Positions 5,224-8,618 of a DNA stretch of 8,618 nt are shown in pieces. A program made the translations under genes and the position numbers. Below the pieces are notes generated by a model. It was not told the origin of the DNA and searched no databases. It was given only the letters and a program-made list of their open reading frames with translations. Numbering within the stretch: the stretch's first letter is position 1; each line of letters begins with the position of its first letter. Origin of the DNA: an uncultured Acidobacteriota bacterium (GTDB lineage Bacteria > Acidobacteriota > Vicinamibacteria > Vicinamibacterales > UBA8438). The DNA lies in the NCBI GenBank assembly GCA_913043805.1, contig CAJWMX010000102.1, forward strand, positions 1-8,618, given 5' to 3'.

Positions 5224-6321
5224 ATGCGCGTCCCGCCATTCGACCTCGAGCGATGGCAGTCGATCCACGAGCACGAGGTGGAGATCAACCTCTCGGAGAG
5301 CGGTGTCGAGCCGCTCCGACTGGACGAGCTGACCGACGCGGTCGGTGACCTGCTGGGGCCGATCGAGCTGGGCTACGCGCAAACCAACGGCACCGGCCCG
5401 CTCCGTGAACGGATCGCCGCACTCTACCCGGGGACCGGACTCGACGAGGTCGTGGTCACCAACGGCAGCGCGGAAGCCAACTTCATCTGCGCGTGGCACC
5501 TGCTCGAACCGGGCGACGAGGTGATCGCGGTGCAGCCGAACTACATGCAGGTGGCGGGCGCCGCGCGTTCCTTCGGCGCCACGATCCGTCCGGTCTGGCT
5601 TACGGAGGGCGACGACGGCTGGCAGCTGGACCTCGACGCGGTGGCCGAGGCGGTCGGTCCCCGGACCCGCCTGATCGTCTTCAGCAACCCGAACAACCCG
5701 ACCGGGAGCCAGCTCGATACCGCCAGCCTCGATCGGCTGTGTGACATCGCGGCGACACATGACTGCTGGGTCCTGGCCGACGAGGTATATCGCGGCGCCG
5801 AGCTGTCCGGCCCGCTCACCGAGACGGCCCGGGGTCGCTATGACAAGACGCTGGTGGTCAGCGGCCTCTCGAAAGCGTACGGACTGCCGGGGCTGCGAAT
5901 CGGATGGGTGGTGGGACCATCCGACACGGTCGCCGACCTGTGGGGGCGTCGGGACTACACGTCGATTGTCTCAGGCACCCTGAGCGACCGCCTCGCCCAG
6001 CTGGCTCTCGATCAGCGAGGACGGCTGCGCGCCCGAACTCGCGAGATCCTGCTCGCCAATCAGGCACAAGTCGCGCGCTGGGTCGACGCGACGGACGGGT
6101 GCCGCCAGGTCTCCCCCCAAGCCGGCGGAGTGACCTTGATACGCTATGCTGGTTCGGTTCGCTCCGCCGAGCTGGCCGAGACGCTCAGGGTCGAGCACGG
6201 GGTCCTGATCGTCCCCGGCTCCCAGTTCGATCTGGAGGGATATCTCCGGGTCGGCATCGGCGGCGCATCAGCACCTCTTGCCGAGGGCCTCGCACGCCTG
6301 GCTCTCGCCCTTTCGCGGTGA
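5224..6321 (+). CDS. Class I/II PLP-dependent aminotransferase
   Basis: This 365-residue fold-type I aminotransferase carries the standard landmarks. They are the cofactor region TNGSAEANF (79-87), SNPNNPTG (154-161), LADEVYRGAE (184-193, Asp186 and Tyr189 toward the PLP ring), the PLP lysine Lys217 in SGLSKAYGLPGLRIGW (213-228), and Arg342 in LRVGIGG for the substrate carboxylate. The opening FDLERWQ...INLSESGVEPL recalls a subgroup of aspartate/aromatic-like aminotransferases that also includes capreomycidine-synthase-like proteins. The substrate cannot be read from the sequence. The ATG overlaps the rmuC stop (TGATG) and has a strong ribosome site, so it is probably cotranscribed with rmuC. 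A 54-base gap separates it from the CoA transferase; a shared pathway is possible but unproven. Confidence 0.9.
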   Translation: MRVPPFDLERWQSIHEHEVEINLSESGVEPLRLDELTDAVGDLLGPIELGYAQTNGTGPLRERIAALYPGTGLDEVVVTNGSAEANFICAWHLLEPGDEVIAVQPNYMQVAGAARSFGATIRPVWLTEGDDGWQLDLDAVAEAVGPRTRLIVFSNPNNPTGSQLDTASLDRLCDIAATHDCWVLADEVYRGAELSGPLTETARGRYDKTLVVSGLSKAYGLPGLRIGWVVGPSDTVADLWGRRDYTSIVSGTLSDRLAQLALDQRGRLRARTREILLANQAQVARWVDATDGCRQVSPQAGGVTLIRYAGSVRSAELAETLRVEHGVLIVPGSQFDLEGYLRVGIGGASAPLAEGLARLALALSR

Positions 6322-6330
6322 AGGAACGCT

Positions 6331-6343
6331 GCCGGGACCCGGC
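6331..6343 (+). repeat. Short inverted repeat between the aminotransferase and CoA-transferase genes
   Basis: GCCGGG and CCCGGC flank a single A, giving at best a five-base stem with a GAC loop, nine bases after the aminotransferase stop. No T-run follows, so termination is doubtful and readthrough into the CoA transferase is plausible. Confidence 0.3.
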
Positions 6344-6375
6344 GCGATCACCATTCTTGGAGTGAGACGAGCAGC

Positions 6376-7593
6376 ATGAGCGACAACGCGACGAGCAATC
6401 CGACCAATAACGGCCCGCTGGCCGGGCTCACCGTCCTGGACCTGACCCGGGTACTCTCGGGCCCCTACTGCACGATGATGCTCGCCGACATGGGCGCGCG
6501 CGTGATAAGGGTGGAGCAGCCCGGCAAGGGTGACGACACCCGGGGATGGGGCCCGCCGTTCCAGAACGGCGAAAGCTCCTACTTTCTCAGCGTCAATCGC
6601 AACAAAGAGAGCATCACGCTCAACTTCAAGCAGCCAGAGGGCCGAGCGGTCCTCGACAAGCTGATCGCCGAAGCCGATGTCCTCGTCGAGAACTTCCGCC
6701 CGGGGGCGCTGGGCCGCCAGGGACTGGACTACGCGAGTCTGTCCGCCTCGAGACCCGACCTCGTGTACTGCTCCATCTCGGGATTCGGTCAGACGGGACC
6801 TCGGAGCTCCGAGCCCGGCTATGACGCGGTCATGCAGGGCGAGGGTGGCCTGATGAGCATCACCGGCCCGGCCGGAGGCACGCCGTATCGTCTCGGCGTC
6901 GCCATTGCCGACATCGTCACCGGCATGTTCGCCGCCTATGGCGTCGCGATGGGCTTGCTGGCGCGAGAACGCACCGGCCAGGGCCAGCACATCGATATCG
7001 GCATGCTGGACTCGGTGGCGGCGGTCCTGACCTATCAGGCCGGCATCTATTTCGCTACCGGCCAGGCGCCGCCGCGGCTGGGGAACCAGCATCCGACCAT
7101 CGTGCCCTACGAGACGTTCAGCGCCTCGGATGGCGACATCGTGGTGGCGGTCGGCAACGACAACCTGTTCATCAAGTTCTGTGGCGTGATCGGCACACCA
7201 GCGCTGGCCGAGGACGAGCGGTTCGCCACCAACGCCGGGCGGATCGAGAATCAGGACGCCCTGCGCCCGCTCCTTGCCGAGCGGATCGGGACCCGCACCC
7301 GAGCCGACTGGCTGTCGGCGCTCAAAACGACCGGCATTCCGTGCGGCTCTGTCCGGGATCTGGCCGAGGTGTTGACCGACTCCCAGCTCCAGGAGCGGTT
7401 GATGGTCCTCAGCGTCGACCACCCCAAGGTCGGACCGATGCAGGTCCTCGGTGTTCCGGTCAAGCTGGCCTCGAACCCCGGTGGCGTACGCACGCCGCCT
7501 CCGACCCTCGGTCAGCACACCGAACGCATCCTCGAAGAGCTGGGCTACGACGCGGCGGCGCGGGGTGCGCTCGCCGAAGCGAAGGTGATCTGA
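6376..7593 (+). CDS. Family III (CaiB/BaiF) CoA transferase
   Basis: This 405-residue enzyme of the formyl-CoA transferase/carnitine CoA-transferase family moves CoA between carboxylic acids. Family landmarks are LAGLTVLDLTRVLSGPYCTMMLADMGA (15-41), VIRVEQPGKGDDTR (43-56), NRNKESITLNFK (74-85), VENFRPG (104-110), and GFGQTGP (136-142) followed by PGYDAVMQGEGGLMS. Asp150 there is the probable catalytic aspartate that forms the enzyme anhydride. Full length fits the family, about 400 residues, with no visible defect. The substrate is not predictable from sequence; oxalate/formate, carnitine, succinate/mesaconate and 2-methylacyl members all share these motifs. The ATG has only a distant GGAG, about 13 bases upstream, so initiation may be weak or partly dependent on the upstream gene. 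Its stop lies two bases from the opposing gene's stop. Confidence 0.93.
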   Translation: MSDNATSNPTNNGPLAGLTVLDLTRVLSGPYCTMMLADMGARVIRVEQPGKGDDTRGWGPPFQNGESSYFLSVNRNKESITLNFKQPEGRAVLDKLIAEADVLVENFRPGALGRQGLDYASLSASRPDLVYCSISGFGQTGPRSSEPGYDAVMQGEGGLMSITGPAGGTPYRLGVAIADIVTGMFAAYGVAMGLLARERTGQGQHIDIGMLDSVAAVLTYQAGIYFATGQAPPRLGNQHPTIVPYETFSASDGDIVVAVGNDNLFIKFCGVIGTPALAEDERFATNAGRIENQDALRPLLAERIGTRTRADWLSALKTTGIPCGSVRDLAEVLTDSQLQERLMVLSVDHPKVGPMQVLGVPVKLASNPGGVRTPPPTLGQHTERILEELGYDAAARGALAEAKVI

Positions 7594-7595
7594 CG

Positions 7596-8027
7596 TCAGC
7601 GGGCGACGAAGACCTTGAAGGCGTCGAGCAGGAACGCGAGGACGTTCTCGTCGGTCAGCTGGTCGAGCGGGACGTCCGGCGCCAGTGGACGCTCCACCGT
7701 GGACACGCGACGACCGCGCACATGCGCCACCTCGGTCAGGATCGTGACCGGATCGGCGGTCGTGTCGACCGAGAGGTCCACGTAGTCCTCGCTCCGCCGC
7801 TCCGAGACCAGCCGCACCGAACCAGGCGGCGTCGAGAGACGAAACTCGAAGCCCTCGGCGCGGAGCACGGACGCCACCTGCTGCATCACCGGCGTGGCGA
7901 CCGCCTCGAGGAATCGTTCGGCGGTGCCAGCGTCCTCCTCGGCGCGCCGCCGGCGTTCCGCGGCTTCCTGGCGCGCCTGCTCGATCATCCGGCGCAGGCG
8001 TTGGCTCACATCGGCGACATCACTCAT
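7596..8027 (-). CDS. Conserved-looking protein of unknown function, N-terminal coiled coil
   Basis: I do not recognise this 143-residue soluble protein. Residues 8-45 are rich in Arg, Glu and Ala and probably form a charged helix or coiled coil (RRMIEQARQEAAERRRRAEE). Residues 46-118 look like an alpha/beta domain (VMQQVASVLRAEGFEFRL, then VRLVSERRSEDYVDLSVDT), and a helical end follows (VLAFLLDAFKVFVAR). There is no signal peptide, membrane helix or cysteine. It reads as a real gene because hydrophobic and charged residues are patterned, its ATG overlaps the upstream gene's stop in an ATGA four-base overlap, and GAGG lies about eight bases upstream. It probably works with the upstream unknown protein. 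Its stop is two bases from that of the convergent CoA transferase. Confidence 0.75.
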   Translation of the reverse strand: MSDVADVSQRLRRMIEQARQEAAERRRRAEEDAGTAERFLEAVATPVMQQVASVLRAEGFEFRLSTPPGSVRLVSERRSEDYVDLSVDTTADPVTILTEVAHVRGRRVSTVERPLAPDVPLDQLTDENVLAFLLDAFKVFVAR

Positions 8028-8464
8028 GGCTGGGCCTCATCGGGACGGTCCGCTCCCACCTCGTAGATCCGCACCAGTTCGACGAGCTTGTATCCACGCG
8101 TCTGATAGGCGGGAACGATGCGCTCCGTGCGCAGATACTGCAACATACCGGCGTCGGCGTAGTCCGGCAGGCCGACCTCATCCACTTCGCCCAGCGCGCC
8201 CTCCAACCCGGTCACCGTCATCACCGCTTCTTCCACCTGACGGCGCACCGGAATCACCCCGAGCCAGCGCTGCCGCACCTCGCGTTCGCGAGTCTGGAAG
8301 CGCACGAACAGTTCGTTGCTGATGAAGTTGTACTCGACATCCGAACGCGACGAGGAGGCGTCCTCGACGCGGAGAAACGCCACGGCGTCAATCGTGCGCA
8401 GCGCGTCGACCAGGACCTGGGTGAACGCGCCCTCACCCGACCAGTTGTCGGTGTCGAGATCCAT
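8024..8464 (-). CDS. Protein of unknown function, 146 residues
   Basis: I do not recognise this family. The protein is soluble and acidic at its start (MDLDTDNWSGEGAF). It has alternating strand-like stretches (DAVAFLRVED, DVEYNFISNELFVRFQTRE, RRQVEEAVMTVTGLEGAL) and a C-terminal KLVELVRIYEVG. It has no cysteine, signal peptide or membrane helix. The middle could be a small alpha-beta fold. The ATG lacks a clear ribosome site; the 25-base gap to the upstream copper-protein gene suggests cotranscription. Its stop overlaps the downstream ATG, so the two unknown genes are probably made together. Confidence 0.72.
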   Translation of the reverse strand: MDLDTDNWSGEGAFTQVLVDALRTIDAVAFLRVEDASSSRSDVEYNFISNELFVRFQTREREVRQRWLGVIPVRRQVEEAVMTVTGLEGALGEVDEVGLPDYADAGMLQYLRTERIVPAYQTRGYKLVELVRIYEVGADRPDEAQP

Positions 8465-8489
8465 GAGTGACCGCGTCTGGACGGCGGCG

Positions 8490-8618
8490 TCAGTCGCCGA
8501 CCACCTCGATGACGCCGCGCATCATCTCACGGTGCGGGGAACAGGTGTAGGTCTGGCGACCGGCTCGCGCTGGCGCCTCGAACTCGAGCGTGGTCACCGC
8601 GTCGGCCGCGATCGTTCG
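8490..8618 (-). CDS. Small blue-copper (cupredoxin/amicyanin-like) protein, C-terminal part
   Basis: Only the last 42 residues before the stop are in the window; the beginning lies beyond the right edge. They read as the final strands of a cupredoxin (TTLEFEAPARAGRQTYTCSPHREMMRGVIEVVG). The ligand loop CSPHREM supplies Cys, His and Met of a type 1 copper site. Its short spacing, C-xx-H-xx-M, matches amicyanin (CTPHPFM) rather than plastocyanin or pseudoazurin. Such proteins usually carry electrons in the periplasm or on the membrane. The signal peptide and the first histidine ligand would be upstream, outside the window. It is followed after 25 bases by the two unknown genes on the same strand. 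Confidence 0.8.
   Translation of the reverse strand, partial: RTIAADAVTTLEFEAPARAGRQTYTCSPHREMMRGVIEVVGD

Larger units (their letters stand above)
3796..5224 (+). pseudogene. rmuC: RmuC-family DNA recombination protein, interrupted by two frameshifts
   Basis: RmuC proteins are membrane-anchored, coiled-coil proteins with a nuclease-like domain that limit inversions and rearrangements. The reading passes through three frames. Segment 1 (3796-4752) has a membrane helix (residues 11-33), an Ala/Glu/Arg-rich coiled coil (about 40-210), the RmuC core SGWGEVQLRRVVELAGML, and the PD...DxK pair Pro254-Asp255 and Asp269-Ala-Lys271. Segment 2 (about 4755-4939) gives EFVFMFLPGEGYLSAAL and TLIALLRAVAYGW. 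Segment 3 (4940-5224) gives QLGRELYERIWRLAGHL through ARRFKELG. Adding one base at each join restores about 476 codons, close to E. coli RmuC (475). As sequenced, the first frame ends at 4794. Start: ATG 3796 is used here. GTG 3817, with GAGG about eight bases upstream, is a serious alternative because the ATG sits against a hairpin. The true stop overlaps the next ATG by one base. The gene may be intact if the deletions are read errors. Confidence 0.88.

Noticed and set aside
5035..5760. 241-residue minus-strand open frame
   Set aside because: It runs across both rmuC and the aminotransferase on the opposite strand; His/Arg/Asp-rich composition marks it as an antisense shadow.
6268..7518. 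Long 416-residue open frame on the minus strand
   Set aside because: It lies entirely opposite the clear CoA transferase and the end of the aminotransferase, has no recognisable domain, and is typical of antisense open frames in GC-rich coding DNA.

Overview
The window is GC-rich, densely coded bacterial chromosome. Intergenic gaps are short and most neighbouring genes overlap or nearly touch. No rRNA, tRNA, CRISPR array, transposase or phage gene was seen. The gene content suggests a free-living, high-GC bacterium; Gemmatimonadota, Chloroflexota or Actinomycetota would all fit, but nothing here fixes the phylum.

Positions 1-3441 (minus strand) form one operon-like run read right to left. 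It encodes an O-phosphoserine/O-acetylserine sulfhydrylase with a fused C-terminal rhodanese (cysM type), a JAMM metalloprotease (mec type), a ubiquitin-like sulfur carrier (cysO type), a MoeZ-type adenylyltransferase-rhodanese, and the start of an Rrf2-family regulator cut by the window edge. Together these match the carrier-protein route to cysteine known from Mycobacterium tuberculosis. MoeZ activates and thiocarboxylates the carrier, CysM joins the carrier-bound sulfur to the amino-acid acceptor, and Mec releases cysteine. Unusual points are the rhodanese fused to CysM, the three residues after the carrier's Gly-Gly, and the regulator in the same run.

Positions 3442-3795 form the only long non-coding stretch, between divergent genes. 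It holds a plausible sigma-70 type promoter for the cysteine operon. It also holds four related 9-base arms that can fold in two mutually exclusive ways, and two more short hairpins running into the start of rmuC.

Positions 3796-7593 (plus strand) hold rmuC, broken here by two single-base deletions, then a class I/II aminotransferase whose start overlaps the rmuC stop, then a family III (CaiB/BaiF) CoA transferase. Positions 7596-8618 (minus strand) hold two overlapping genes of unknown function and, upstream of them, the C-terminal end of a small blue-copper protein with an amicyanin-like ligand loop. The CoA-transferase and unknown-gene stops face each other inside one 8-base palindrome.
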